64,000 nucleotides of DNA from Nocardia exalbida NBRC 100660 (lineage in GTDB: Bacteria > Actinomycetota > Actinomycetes > Mycobacteriales > Mycobacteriaceae), in the NCBI RefSeq assembly GCF_000308575.1, contig NZ_BAFZ01000007.1:62001-126000 (forward strand). Direction: 5' to 3'. Position 1 is the first letter of the stretch, and each line of letters starts with the position of its first letter. This document shows, piece by piece, positions 36,797-46,741 of the stretch. The notes beneath the pieces are model-generated. The model searched no databases. It was given only the letters and a program-made list of their open reading frames with translations, and was not told where the DNA came from. The position numbers and the translations under genes were made by a program.

Positions 36797-37420
36797 ATGC
36801 CGGATTCCAACCCGATCAGTGCCTGGAAGTCCTTGCGCGAAGGCAACGAGCGCTTCGTCAGTGGTGAACTGCTGCATCCTAGCCAGGGCGCAGCGGACCG
36901 GGCCAAGCTCGTCAGCGGCCAGCACCCGCACGCGATCCTGTTCGGTTGCGGCGACTCCAGGGTCGCCGCCGAACTCATCTTCGACCAGGGCCTCGGCGAC
37001 ATGTTCGTGGTACGCACCGCGGGCCATGTGGTCGACAGCTCGGTGCTCGGCTCGATCGAGTACGGGGTGCAGGTGCTCAACGTGCCGCTCATCGTAGTGC
37101 TCGGGCACGACAGCTGCGGCGCCGTGAAGGCCACCATCGACGCGCTGGACGGCGGCGAGGTCCCCGGCGGGTTCATTCGCAGCGTGGTCGAGCGGGTAAC
37201 GCCCTCCATTCTGATCGGGCGGCGCGAAGGCCTGTCCACCGTCGACGAGATGGAGGCCAGGCACGTGGTGGAGACCAGCCGCCTGCTCATGCAGCGGTCG
37301 ATGATCATCTCGCAGCGGGTGGCCACCGGTGAGCTCGCCATCGCCTGCGTGACCTACAAACTGGCCGAGGGCAAAGTGCAGCTGCACCGGGTCGTCGGCA
37401 ATATCGGCGAGGTGGTCTGA
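36797..37420 (+). CDS. canB: Beta-class carbonic anhydrase
   Basis: Interconverts CO2 and bicarbonate. 207 aa with zinc ligands in FGCGDSRVAAE (Cys, Asp-Arg dyad) and GHDSCGA (His, Cys). ATG at 36797 gives MPDSNPISAWK, matching the mycobacterial protein, and lies 7 nt after CACAAT at 36784-36789, suggesting a leaderless start rather than the ATG at 36788. Diverges from mutY across a 91-bp region. Confidence 0.92.
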   Translation: MPDSNPISAWKSLREGNERFVSGELLHPSQGAADRAKLVSGQHPHAILFGCGDSRVAAELIFDQGLGDMFVVRTAGHVVDSSVLGSIEYGVQVLNVPLIVVLGHDSCGAVKATIDALDGGEVPGGFIRSVVERVTPSILIGRREGLSTVDEMEARHVVETSRLLMQRSMIISQRVATGELAIACVTYKLAEGKVQLHRVVGNIGEVV

Positions 37421-37544
37421 CGCCGCGGCGCGCCCGCCGTCGGCCCAGCGTGGCGGCGGAATCTACTCGCCGCCGACAGGGGCGGACGGCCGACACGCCG
37501 TGCCCCTGAGACGGTGCGCCCGATGGTGCCCTTACCGTTGAGAC

Positions 37545-38192
37545 GTGCTGGAACCGAATGGACCGCTGCCACCGGAGATCTACTGGCGTCGACGCGTGTT
37601 CGCCATCGGAATCCTGGTGGTCGCCCTGGCGCTGGTGATCTGGGTCGTGCTCGCGGTCGCGCGCGGGGGCGACTCGCCCGGTGACACCCGGGCCGCCGAG
37701 TCCAGCTCGGTCGCGGCCAAGCCCGTCGACGCGGCGGCCAAGCCGTCGGGTGAGTCCGGCGCGCCGAAAACCTCGGCGGCGGCCACCAGTGTCGCGGCGG
37801 GCCCGTGCCCGGACCAATCGCTGGCCATCAAGGTCACCGTAGAGCAGCCCACGTACAAGACCGGTGAGCAGCCGGTGTTCGGGATCGTCATCACCAACAT
37901 CTCGGCGGTGCCGTGCACCCGCGACATGGGCTCCGGTCTGCAACAAGTCTCCGTGCACACGCTCGACGGTCAGCGGCGCCTGTGGTCGAGCACCGACTGC
38001 TATCCGGACGGCCAGCCCGACGTTCGCACGATGGGTCGCGGTGAGCAGGCGGCATTCACGGTGACCTGGTCGGGCACCACGTCCCAGCCCAGCTGCGCGG
38101 GCGAACGGGTTCCCGTTCCGCCGGGGGCCTACAGCGTTGTCGCGCAACTCGGCTCGGTGCGCAGCATGGCCGAGCCGTTCAACATCGCCTGA
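37545..38192 (+). CDS. Conserved membrane-anchored protein (Rv3587c-like)
   Basis: 215 aa. One N-terminal helix (about 18-40) is followed by an Ala/Lys/Pro-rich linker and an extracytoplasmic beta-sandwich-like domain with four cysteines (GPCPDQ, VPCTRDM, TDCYPD, PSCAGE). The GTG at 37545 lies 6 nt after a TACCGT -10. It is the protein normally beside disA-radA in mycobacteria; here disA is missing from that spot. Confidence 0.82.
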   Translation: MLEPNGPLPPEIYWRRRVFAIGILVVALALVIWVVLAVARGGDSPGDTRAAESSSVAAKPVDAAAKPSGESGAPKTSAAATSVAAGPCPDQSLAIKVTVEQPTYKTGEQPVFGIVITNISAVPCTRDMGSGLQQVSVHTLDGQRRLWSSTDCYPDGQPDVRTMGRGEQAAFTVTWSGTTSQPSCAGERVPVPPGAYSVVAQLGSVRSMAEPFNIA

Positions 38193-38202
38193 GCTGCGCT
38201 GA

Positions 38203-38247
38203 TTTTCCAGCGCCTGCGGCGCTGGGTGTTCGCGGCCCCTTTGTGGC
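38203..38247. repeat. 45-bp dispersed repeat, copy 1
   Basis: Identical to 39882-39926 over all 45 bp. It contains the short palindrome CCAGCGCC-TGC-GGCGCTGG. It lies 10 bp past the stop of the membrane protein and 1.7 kb from copy 2; the two copies flank radA. Confidence 0.95.
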
Positions 38248-38322
38248 TCGCGTTTGCGCGACCGCCGCTTGCTCCTTCGTCGCCTACGCGACGGCCGCGC
38301 AAACGCGAGCCGGGCCGCGAAC
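38228..38322. repeat. Long nested inverted repeat (structured element) downstream of radA
   Basis: Outer arms GTTCGCGGCCC (38228-38238) and GGGCCGCGAAC (38312-38322); inner arms of 16 bp, GGCTCGCGTTTGCGCG (38245-38260) and its complement (38296-38311). A further CGTCGC/GCGACG hairpin sits inside the loop. Copy 1 of the 45-bp repeat supplies the outer left arm. It could be a MITE-like or REP-like element, or a strong bidirectional terminator for the two convergent genes. Confidence 0.85.
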
Positions 38323-38451
38323 GGAACATGCTCGGTCTCGCTTCGCTCGAAACCGGGAGTCGAGGTGCGCTTGGAGAGCCGGGTATGGGTGCTCGCCGCT
38401 TGTGCTACCGCCATTCGGTCGCGCGTGGCGCGGGCTCAGCGGCCGTCGGGA

Positions 38452-39852
38452 TCAGCCGGCGGCTTCCTCGGGGACCGCGGCGCGCAGCTTGCGCAGGCCC
38501 GCTATGCGGATGGCGGAGCGGAGGTCGGTGACCTCGTAGATCTTCATGGCGCTCTGCACCGGCGCGAGGCCGGGCGGCACCAGGGCGGTGGTGAAGCCGA
38601 GGCGTTCGGCCTCGGCCAGCCTGCGGTTGAGGCCGGTCACTTTGCGCACCTCGCCCGCGAGGCCGACCTCGCCGAGGATCACCCAGCCCGGTGGGATCGG
38701 GACGTCGGAGTCGGCGCTGGCGATGGCGAGCGCGATGGCCAGGTCGGCGGAAGGCTCGACCAAGCGCATGCCGCCGACCGTCGCGGCGTACACGTCGCTC
38801 TTGCCGAGGAACACCCGGCCACGGCTCTGTAGGACGGCCAGCACCATGGCGACCCGGTTGTAGTCCAGGCCGCTCACCGCGCGGCGCGGCTGCGGAATCT
38901 CGGTCTTCACGGTCAGGCCCTGCACTTCGCCGACCAGCGGGCGTTTGCCGTCCATCGCGACGGTCACCGCCGTGCCGGGCACGGAATCGGTGCGGTGGTG
39001 CAGGAACAGGCCGGACGGGTCGTCGACGCAGGCGATGCCGTCCTCGTGCAGTTCGAAGCAGCCCACCTCGTCGGCGCTGCCGAAGCGGTTCTTGATGCCG
39101 CGCACCATGCGCAGTGTGGAGTTCTTGTCGCCCTCGAATTGCAGGACCACGTCGACCAGGTGCTCGAGCGTGCGCGGGCCCGCGACGTTGCCGTCCTTGG
39201 TGACATGCCCCACCAGCAGCACTGCGATCCCGCTCGTCTTGGCCAGCGAGGTCAGCGCGGCGGTCACCTCGCGTACCTGGGTGACTCCGCCGGTGACGCC
39301 GTCCACCTCCGGAGCGAGCATGGTCTGCACCGAGTCGACGACCAGCAGCGTCGGTCGCACCTGCTCGACATGCCCGAGCACGATCGACAGATCCGATTCC
39401 GACGCCAGATAGACCCGGTCGTGCACCGCGCCGGTGCGATCGGCCCGCAACCGCACCTGCCCCGCCGACTCCTCCGCGGTGACGTACAGCGACTTCTCGC
39501 CGTGCTCGGCCGCCCAGCGATGCGCCACCTCGAGCAGCAGCGTCGACTTGCCCACTCCCGGCTCACCGGAGAGCAACACCACCGAGCCGGGCACCACCCC
39601 GCCGCCGAGCACCCGGTCCAGCTCGCTCACGCCCGTCGGCCGTGCTCGGGTGACCTTGGAGTCGATCTGCGAAATCGGCGCGGCCGCGGTGCTGGGCAAC
39701 ATCGCTTTCCGCCCTGGAGAACCGACCGCCCCCGCCCCGACGACTACTTCATCGACCGTGCCCCAAGCCCCGCACTCCGGGCACTTGCCCACCCATTTGG
39801 CGACTTCGTGCGAACAGGCGGAGCACCGGAAGGTCGGCTTGGTCTTTGCCAC
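38452..39852 (-). CDS. radA: DNA repair protein RadA
   Basis: RecA-related helicase of recombination. 466 aa: N-terminal C4 zinc finger (CSAC near 10, CPEC near 24), Walker A SGEPGVGKSTLL near 97, the KNRFG motif (GIKNRFG) near 256, and a Lon-protease-like C-terminal domain. GTG start at 39852 with TATGGT 6 nt upstream on the minus strand, so probably leaderless. The expected disA neighbour is not found. Copy 2 of the repeat begins 30 bp upstream of the start. Confidence 0.95.
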   Translation of the reverse strand: MAKTKPTFRCSACSHEVAKWVGKCPECGAWGTVDEVVVGAGAVGSPGRKAMLPSTAAAPISQIDSKVTRARPTGVSELDRVLGGGVVPGSVVLLSGEPGVGKSTLLLEVAHRWAAEHGEKSLYVTAEESAGQVRLRADRTGAVHDRVYLASESDLSIVLGHVEQVRPTLLVVDSVQTMLAPEVDGVTGGVTQVREVTAALTSLAKTSGIAVLLVGHVTKDGNVAGPRTLEHLVDVVLQFEGDKNSTLRMVRGIKNRFGSADEVGCFELHEDGIACVDDPSGLFLHHRTDSVPGTAVTVAMDGKRPLVGEVQGLTVKTEIPQPRRAVSGLDYNRVAMVLAVLQSRGRVFLGKSDVYAATVGGMRLVEPSADLAIALAIASADSDVPIPPGWVILGEVGLAGEVRKVTGLNRRLAEAERLGFTTALVPPGLAPVQSAMKIYEVTDLRSAIRIAGLRKLRAAVPEEAAG

Positions 39853-39881
39853 AGGGGCACCATACGCACCACAGTGTTTGT

Positions 39882-39926
39882 TTTTCCAGCGCCTGCGGCG
39901 CTGGGTGTTCGCGGCCCCTTTGTGGC
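39882..39926. repeat. 45-bp dispersed repeat, copy 2
   Basis: Identical to copy 1 at 38203-38247 and in the same orientation. Located between radA's promoter and the 3' end of the LpqE-like gene. Lacks the right arm of the long inverted repeat present at copy 1. Confidence 0.95.
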
Positions 39927-39948
39927 GACGAAGTCGCTGCTATTCGAC

Positions 39949-40701
39949 TCAGTGACCGCCGGTGTGCTCGGCTTCGGCCGGGCCGGACTTGTCGGACTCG
40001 TGGCGCTCGGTGTGCAGGCCAGCGTCGACCGGGACCTGGACCTGGACGGTGCCGTTCTGCTTGAAGTTGAACGAGACGTTGTAGGTGAGGCCGGGGGTGA
40101 CGTCCCTGGTCAGGCCGGTGATCTCGATCAGGACCGGGTTGGCCTCGGGGTCGGTGGCGGCGGGCTGGGAGCCGTGCTCGCCCGCGCCGTGCGAATCGGC
40201 GGAGGTGGTCGGCGCGGCGGAGCGCGGCGCGGAGGTGGGGGCCGCGGCGCTCGTGGTGGGCGCGGCGCTGCTGCTGGGCGTGGACTCGTGCTTGACCGGC
40301 TGGTCAGCCGCGACGACCGTCTGCTGCGGCGCGAGCTCGACGACGGACTCGCCGGAGGCCGGGGTGATCTTGACGGTGCCCAGGTCGGTGGTGATGCTGG
40401 TGAGCTCGTCGGGGACGGACTCGCTGTTGTTGACGATCGACAGGGCGATGAGCGCCTTGCCGCCCTTGGCGTTGTTGTAGGCGGTGCCTTCGCCCGGGTA
40501 CACGATGTGCACGTTGCGCAGCGCGATGCGGCCGACGTCGGCGTGGTTGCCGTTCACGGCGGCGACCTGCTCCGCGGTCTGCGAGATCTGGCCCGCGCCG
40601 CAGCCGGACAGCGCGATCGCCGCTCCGGCGGCGAGTGCGGCAACCGTCACCATGCGACGTCGCGCCCCCTTCGGGGCGGTCACAGCTTTCAGGGCAGTCA
40701 C
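39949..40701 (-). CDS. lpqE: LpqE-like lipoprotein
   Basis: 250-aa lipoprotein: signal peptide ending in the lipobox LSGC (AAIALSGCGAG), then NNAKGGKALIALSIVN and GLTYNVSFNFKQNGTVQVQV, all seen in mycobacterial LpqE. A Ser/Pro/Ala-rich stretch (about 135-175) is inserted relative to that protein. GTG at 40701 is chosen over ATG 40716 because GGAGGG ends 7 nt before it. Fold suggests a copper-chaperone-like beta domain; role unknown. Divergent from carD. Confidence 0.85.
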   Translation of the reverse strand: MTALKAVTAPKGARRRMVTVAALAAGAAIALSGCGAGQISQTAEQVAAVNGNHADVGRIALRNVHIVYPGEGTAYNNAKGGKALIALSIVNNSESVPDELTSITTDLGTVKITPASGESVVELAPQQTVVAADQPVKHESTPSSSAAPTTSAAAPTSAPRSAAPTTSADSHGAGEHGSQPAATDPEANPVLIEITGLTRDVTPGLTYNVSFNFKQNGTVQVQVPVDAGLHTERHESDKSGPAEAEHTGGH

Positions 40702-41599
<898 letters not shown>

Positions 41600-41601
41600 C
41601 C

Positions 41602-42327
41602 GTGAACACACCTGACAACGGTGTCCGTCCCACCGACGGACCCGTCGTTGCTTTGGTGCCTGCCGCCGGCCGTGGCGTGCGTCTGGGTGAATCGACACCC
41701 AAGGCGTTCGTCCCGGTCGGCGGCACACCTATGGTCCGGCTCGCCGTCGAAGGATTGATCGCCTCCGGCGCGGTCGACCGGATCATCGTGATGGTTCCCA
41801 CCGAACTCGTCGACAGCGCCGTTGCCCTGCTGCCGCCCACGGGTTCGGTTCAGGTGGTCGTCGGTGGCGCCGAACGCATCGACTCGGTGCGGGCGGGTAT
41901 CGCCGCGGCGCCCGACGCCGCCTACTTCCTGGTCCATGACGCCGCCCGAGCGCTCACGCCACCCGAGCTCATCGCCCGGGTTACGGCGGAACTGCGCGCG
42001 GGCCGTCCCGCCGTGGTTCCCGGACTTCCGGTGACCGACACCATCAAGTCGGTCGACGCGGCGGGCGCGGTGACCGGCACTCCCCAGCGCGCCGGGTTGC
42101 GCGCCATCCAGACACCGCAGGGTTTCGCGGCCGATCTGCTGCGCTCCGCCTACGCCACCGAGGGCATCCAGGCGACCGACGACGCGGGGCTGGTCGAGCG
42201 GCTCGGCGTCGGCGTGCACACCATTCCCGGCGATCCGCTGGCGTTCAAGATCACCACTCCGCTCGACCTCCGGCTCGCCGACGCGGTACTCGACGGCGCG
42301 GGCATCGGACGGGCGGTGGTGCCGTGA
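41602..42327 (+). CDS. ispD: 2-C-methyl-D-erythritol 4-phosphate cytidylyltransferase
   Basis: MEP isoprenoid pathway enzyme. 241 aa: [20 protein letters not shown] (CTP loop), [23 protein letters not shown] and IQTPQGF. GTG at 41602, 2 bp after carD. Overlaps ispF by GTGA, so carD-ispD-ispF is one transcript. Confidence 0.96.
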   Translation: MNTPDNGVRPTDGPVVALVPAAGRGVRLGESTPKAFVPVGGTPMVRLAVEGLIASGAVDRIIVMVPTELVDSAVALLPPTGSVQVVVGGAERIDSVRAGIAAAPDAAYFLVHDAARALTPPELIARVTAELRAGRPAVVPGLPVTDTIKSVDAAGAVTGTPQRAGLRAIQTPQGFAADLLRSAYATEGIQATDDAGLVERLGVGVHTIPGDPLAFKITTPLDLRLADAVLDGAGIGRAVVP

Positions 42328-42797
42328 CCATGCGCGTCGGCATCGGCAGCGACGTCCATCCGATCGAAGCGGGCAGGCCGTGCTGGATGGCCGGTCTGCT
42401 GTTCGACGGCGACGACGGCTGCGCGGGTCACTCCGACGGCGACGTCGCCGCGCACGCGCTGTGCGACGCGCTGCTGTCCGCGGCGGGCCTCGGCGATGTC
42501 GGCGCGGTCTTCGGCACCGGACGCCCGGAATGGTCGGGTGTCTCCGGTGCGGCCATGCTGAAGGAAGTGCGCAGGCTACTGGACGAAGCGGGCTTCGAAG
42601 TGGTCAACGCCGCGGTGCAGGTGATCGGCAATCGCCCGAAGATCGGGCCGCGGCGCGCCGAGGCGCAGCAGGTGCTCGGCGAGTTGCTCGATGCCCCCGT
42701 GTCGGTGTCCGGCACCACCACCGACGGACTCGGCCTGACCGGTCGCGGCGAGGGTGTCGCCGCCGTCGCGACGGCGCTGCTGCAAGCTTGTCGGTGA
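42324..42797 (+). CDS. ispF: 2-C-methyl-D-erythritol 2,4-cyclodiphosphate synthase
   Basis: Next MEP-pathway enzyme. 157 aa homotrimer: [12 protein letters not shown] with the metal-binding Asp and His, [20 protein letters not shown], and the C-terminal [17 protein letters not shown] at 42324 overlaps the ispD stop; an ATG at 42330 is the alternative. Confidence 0.96.
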   Translation: MTMRVGIGSDVHPIEAGRPCWMAGLLFDGDDGCAGHSDGDVAAHALCDALLSAAGLGDVGAVFGTGRPEWSGVSGAAMLKEVRRLLDEAGFEVVNAAVQVIGNRPKIGPRRAEAQQVLGELLDAPVSVSGTTTDGLGLTGRGEGVAAVATALLQACR

Positions 42798-42861
42798 TCC
42801 TGCTCCGGCGGACCCGAGCCGGTCCGTGAACGACCTTATACACCAGCTAGGATCGACTGCC

Positions 42862-44268
42862 GTGACCCTGCGCCTCTTTGACACCGACACGCGGACCATG
42901 CGCGATTTCGCGCCCCTGGTCCCCGGCCGTGCTTCGGTGTACCTCTGTGGCGCCACCGTGCAAGGTGAGCCGCACATCGGCCATGTGCGCAGCGGAGTCG
43001 CGTTCGACGTACTGCGACGCTGGTTGCTGGCGCACGACTTCGACGTCTGGTTCATCCGCAACGTCACCGACATCGAGGACAAGATCCTGACCAAGGCCGC
43101 CGAGGCGGGCAGGCCGTGGTGGGAGTGGGCCGCCACGCACGAGCGTGCCTTCGACCGCGCCTACGAACGACTCGGTGTGCTGCCGCCGTCCGCGGAGCCC
43201 CGCGCCACCGGCCACATCACGCAGATGGTCGACATGATGCAGCGGTTGATCGACCGCGGTCACGCCTACGCCTCGGCGGGCAACGTCTACTTCGACGTGG
43301 TCAGCTATCCGGACTACGGCAAGCTGTCCGGCCACAAGCTCGACGACGTGCACCAGGGTGAGAGCGCGGGCGAGGGCAAGCGCGACCCGCGCGACTTCAC
43401 CCTGTGGAAGGCGGCCAAGCCGGGCGAGCCGACCTGGCCGTCGCCGTGGGGGCCCGGCCGTCCCGGTTGGCACTTGGAGTGCTCGGCGATGGCCGAGTTC
43501 TACCTCGGCCCGGAATTCGACATCCATTGCGGCGGTATGGATCTGGTGTTCCCGCACCACGAGAACGAGATCGCCCAGTCGAAGGCGGCCGGTGACGGCT
43601 TCGCCAGGTACTGGCTGCACAACGGCTGGGTGACCATGGGCGGGGAGAAGATGTCCAAGTCGCTGGGCAACGTGCTGTCCGTGCCGAATGTGCTCAAACA
43701 GGTGCGTGCCGTGGAACTGCGGTTCTACCTGGGCAGCGCGCACTACCGCTCGATGCTGGAGTACTCGGAGAAGGCGCTGCACGACGCGGCGCAGTCCTAT
43801 CAGCGCATCGAGGCCTTCGTGACCCGGGTGGTGGACCGGGCCGGTGAGATTCCGGTCGGCAAGTGGACCGACGCGTTCGCCGCCGCCCTCGACGACGATC
43901 TCGCGGTGCCCAAGGCGCTGGCGGAGATCCACCGGGCGGTGCACGAGGGCAACAAGGCGCTGGAGGTCGGCGCGATCGACTCCGCGCGCGACCTGGCGAG
44001 CCAGGTGCGTGCCATGCTGGGCGTGCTCGGCGTCGACCCGCTCGACCCGCACTGGTATGCCCCGAGCGATTCCTCCGCCGCGCTCGGCGCTCTCGACGTG
44101 CTGGTGCGTGCCGAACTCGACCGCCGCCAGGAGGCGCGGGCCACGAAGGACTGGGCGACCGCCGACGGCGTGCGCGACCGTCTGCAGGCCGCGGGCATCG
44201 AGGTCACCGACACCGCCGACGGTCCCGAATGGGCGCTCGGCGAACCGCAATCCGGAAAGGCCGAGTAA
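42862..44268 (+). CDS. cysS: Cysteine--tRNA ligase
   Basis: 468-aa class I synthetase for tRNA-Cys. HIGH is present as [11 protein letters not shown], the zinc ligands in [21 protein letters not shown] and HHENEIAQ, and KMSKS as [13 protein letters not shown] at 42862 lies 8 nt after TAGGAT (42848-42853), so translation is probably leaderless. Followed by rlmB with a TAATG overlap, as in mycobacteria. Confidence 0.97.
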   Translation: MTLRLFDTDTRTMRDFAPLVPGRASVYLCGATVQGEPHIGHVRSGVAFDVLRRWLLAHDFDVWFIRNVTDIEDKILTKAAEAGRPWWEWAATHERAFDRAYERLGVLPPSAEPRATGHITQMVDMMQRLIDRGHAYASAGNVYFDVVSYPDYGKLSGHKLDDVHQGESAGEGKRDPRDFTLWKAAKPGEPTWPSPWGPGRPGWHLECSAMAEFYLGPEFDIHCGGMDLVFPHHENEIAQSKAAGDGFARYWLHNGWVTMGGEKMSKSLGNVLSVPNVLKQVRAVELRFYLGSAHYRSMLEYSEKALHDAAQSYQRIEAFVTRVVDRAGEIPVGKWTDAFAAALDDDLAVPKALAEIHRAVHEGNKALEVGAIDSARDLASQVRAMLGVLGVDPLDPHWYAPSDSSAALGALDVLVRAELDRRQEARATKDWATADGVRDRLQAAGIEVTDTADGPEWALGEPQSGKAE

Positions 44269-45236
44269 TGGCAGGCAATTCGCAGCGTCGGGGCGCGGTT
44301 CGCAAGAGCGGCAGCAAGAAGGGCGCCGTCGTCGGCTCTGGTGGCAAGCGCAGGCGCGGGCTCGAGGGACGTGGCGCGACCCCGCCCGCCGAGATGCGGA
44401 CCAAGCATCCCGCCGCCAAGCGGGCGACCGCGAAAGCCAAAGCGGCGCAGGGGCGTTCGTCCGCGGCGGGCCGGCCCGCCGGACGCAAGAGCGACGACGG
44501 CCCCGAATTGGTGCTCGGGCGCAATCCGGTGGTCGAGTGCCTGCGTGCGGGTGTGCCCGCGACGGCGCTGTACGTCGCGGTCGGCACCGAGAACGACGAC
44601 CGGTTGACCGAGAGCGTGCGGATGGCCGCCGACACGGGCATCTCCATCCTCGAGGTACCGCGCACCGACCTGGATCGGTTGAGCGCCAATGGATTGCACC
44701 AGGGTGTCGCCCTCCAGGTGCCGCCGTACCGCTACGCCCATCCCGACGACCTGCTCGACCGGGCACGCGGCGCCGCCGAGCCCGCGCTGCTGGTCGCGCT
44801 GGACAACATCTCCGATCCGCGCAATCTGGGCGCGGTCATCCGTTCCGTGGCGGCCTTCGGCGGCCACGGCGTACTGATCCCGCAGCGGCGCAGCGCGAGC
44901 GTCACCGCGGTGGCCTGGCGTACCAGCGCGGGCGCCGCCGCTCGGCTTCCGGTCGCGCGCGCGACGAATCTCACCCGCACGCTGAAGGATTGGGCGTCGC
45001 AGGGTGTTCAGATCGTCGGCTTGGATGCCGGGGGCGACACCACGCTCGACGACTTCGACGGCGGTGATCCGACCGTGATCGTGGTCGGCTCGGAGGGCAA
45101 GGGCCTGTCCCGCCTGGTCCGGGAAACCTGTGACGCGATCTTGTCGATCCCGATGGCCGGCCCGGTGGAATCGCTGAACGCGTCGGTCGCCGCCGGCGTG
45201 GTGCTCTCCGAAGTCGCCCGGCAACGCCGCGCCTGA
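44268..45236 (+). CDS. rlmB: 23S rRNA (guanosine-2'-O-)-methyltransferase RlmB/TrmH family
   Basis: SPOUT-class methyltransferase. 322 aa: a basic Lys/Arg/Ala-rich extension (about 1-75), an L30e-like substrate domain ([17 protein letters not shown]), and the knotted domain with [33 protein letters not shown] and [16 protein letters not shown]. The basic extension is seen in actinobacterial homologues. ATG overlaps cysS by one base. Confidence 0.92.
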   Translation: MAGNSQRRGAVRKSGSKKGAVVGSGGKRRRGLEGRGATPPAEMRTKHPAAKRATAKAKAAQGRSSAAGRPAGRKSDDGPELVLGRNPVVECLRAGVPATALYVAVGTENDDRLTESVRMAADTGISILEVPRTDLDRLSANGLHQGVALQVPPYRYAHPDDLLDRARGAAEPALLVALDNISDPRNLGAVIRSVAAFGGHGVLIPQRRSASVTAVAWRTSAGAAARLPVARATNLTRTLKDWASQGVQIVGLDAGGDTTLDDFDGGDPTVIVVGSEGKGLSRLVRETCDAILSIPMAGPVESLNASVAAGVVLSEVARQRRA

Positions 45237-45510
45237 TCGTTTCCGCCGGTCGCTCGATCGGGCATCCGCGTGCTGGGGCTGTGCGTATTCGACGGACAAC
45301 TTGCCGTCGATACCCAGCCTGCCGTCCGAGGCCACGATCTCGTTGGAAAGACAAAGCGCACCAACTGATCTCGCAAGGGCGTGGCCAACTCCCAGGGTCC
45401 GCCCCGGCGTGCGCGTCACCGAACGCAAGAGTCGCCCCGAATTCTCGCGAGCCCCGACGCGTACGGCTTAAGAACACGGAGAGGCGGCACGGCACAGTAG
45501 AATTCGGCTG

Positions 45511-45789
45511 GTGGTGATACCCAATCAGCCCATCGGTCAGCCGGTCGAGCATCCGAACGCGACGGCGGTGTTGTTTCTCGGCGCGGCGAGCGTCCTCTGC
45601 TGCGGGGTGCTGGGGCCGGTGGCGTGGGCGCTTGGACGGCGCGCGCTCGACCAGATCGAGGAATCCGGTGGCGCGTACGGTGGCCGCACCCAGGTGCTGG
45701 TCGGCTATATCCTCGGCGTCGTCGGCACCGTATTCATGATCATCTTCGCGGTGCTGTTCCTGTTCATCCTGCTCGGCGGTAACGCTTGA
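45511..45789 (+). CDS. DUF4190 small membrane protein
   Basis: 92 aa with two helices (about 21-42 and 62-88) around ALGRRALDQIEESGGAYGGR, the DUF4190 signature. TAGAAT at 45498-45503 is 7 nt from the GTG, so the message is leaderless. Role unknown. Confidence 0.82.
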   Translation: MVIPNQPIGQPVEHPNATAVLFLGAASVLCCGVLGPVAWALGRRALDQIEESGGAYGGRTQVLVGYILGVVGTVFMIIFAVLFLFILLGGNA

Positions 45790-45879
45790 GCGGTGCCGCC
45801 GGACGGAGCCTGTCCACCTCTCCGGGCTCGGGTTGGTACGCAGGCCGGCGGAGCGGCTGAAGCGCTGTCGTCGGCGGAC

Positions 45880-46686
45880 CTAATCCAAACTGGGGCGTTC
45901 GCGTCCCGCGGCGTCCCACGCGGGCCATTCCGTGCTGACGCTGCCCGACCAGCTGGGCTGCCTGCGGTCTCGGAACGCGGCCATGGCCTCGCCGCCGTCG
46001 ATGCTCTTGGTCGCGTGCTGGTTGAGGTCGGTTTCCAGTTGACCGACCACGGCCGGGGTCATCCCGAGCCCTTCCCAGAGCAGCCGCTTGGACAGGGCCA
46101 CCGGTAGCGGCGCCGAGCCGTTCGCGATGTCGTGCGCGACGGCCAGCGCGGTGGGTAGCACCTCGCCCGCGGGCAGTGAGCTGTTGGCCAGGCCCATCGC
46201 CTTCGCCTCGTCACCGTCGAACGTGCGCCCGGTCAGCATGATGTCGGCGGCGTTGGCCATGCCGACCAGCCTGGGTAGTGTCCAGTGCGCGTAACCGTCG
46301 GCCAGGACGCCGCGGCGCACCTGGTTCAGCCCGTACACCGCGTCGCGCGCCATGTACCGCAGGTCGCATTGCAGGGCCAAGGCGAGGCCGATGCCGACCG
46401 CGTGACCGTTCACGGCCGCGATCACCGGTTTGCGCACTCGCCACGGCGGCGGATCGATGGTGGCGCTGACCTCGCCCACCCGGTTGGATAGGTCCGCGCC
46501 CGCGCAGAACGCGGGCGGGGTGCCGGTGACGATCACGGCACGGATGGCGTCTTCCGAATCGCAGCGCCGCAACGCGGCGCCCAATTCGGCGGCCATCGTG
46601 GGGGTGAAGGCATTCTGCTGGGCGGGCCGGTTGAGCGTGAGCACGGCGACGCCCTGAGAGACGTCGACGTGCAGTTCCGAACTCAT
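45880..46686 (-). CDS. Enoyl-CoA hydratase/isomerase family protein
   Basis: 268-aa crotonase-fold enzyme. AFCAGADLSN forms the oxyanion hole with HAVGIGLALALQCDLRYM. Residue 112 region carries Leu/Ala rather than a clear catalytic Glu, so hydratase activity is not certain; it may act on other acyl-CoAs. The next gene on the strand, an acyl-CoA dehydrogenase (46742), ends 56 bp upstream, so they are likely co-transcribed for fatty-acid oxidation. Confidence 0.85.
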   Translation of the reverse strand: MSSELHVDVSQGVAVLTLNRPAQQNAFTPTMAAELGAALRRCDSEDAIRAVIVTGTPPAFCAGADLSNRVGEVSATIDPPPWRVRKPVIAAVNGHAVGIGLALALQCDLRYMARDAVYGLNQVRRGVLADGYAHWTLPRLVGMANAADIMLTGRTFDGDEAKAMGLANSSLPAGEVLPTALAVAHDIANGSAPLPVALSKRLLWEGLGMTPAVVGQLETDLNQHATKSIDGGEAMAAFRDRRQPSWSGSVSTEWPAWDAAGRERPSLD

Positions 46687-46741
46687 GCCACAGGATGTTA
46701 GCCGACGGACGCGGAGCTGACCCGGGGCCGAAAGTCCTCGG

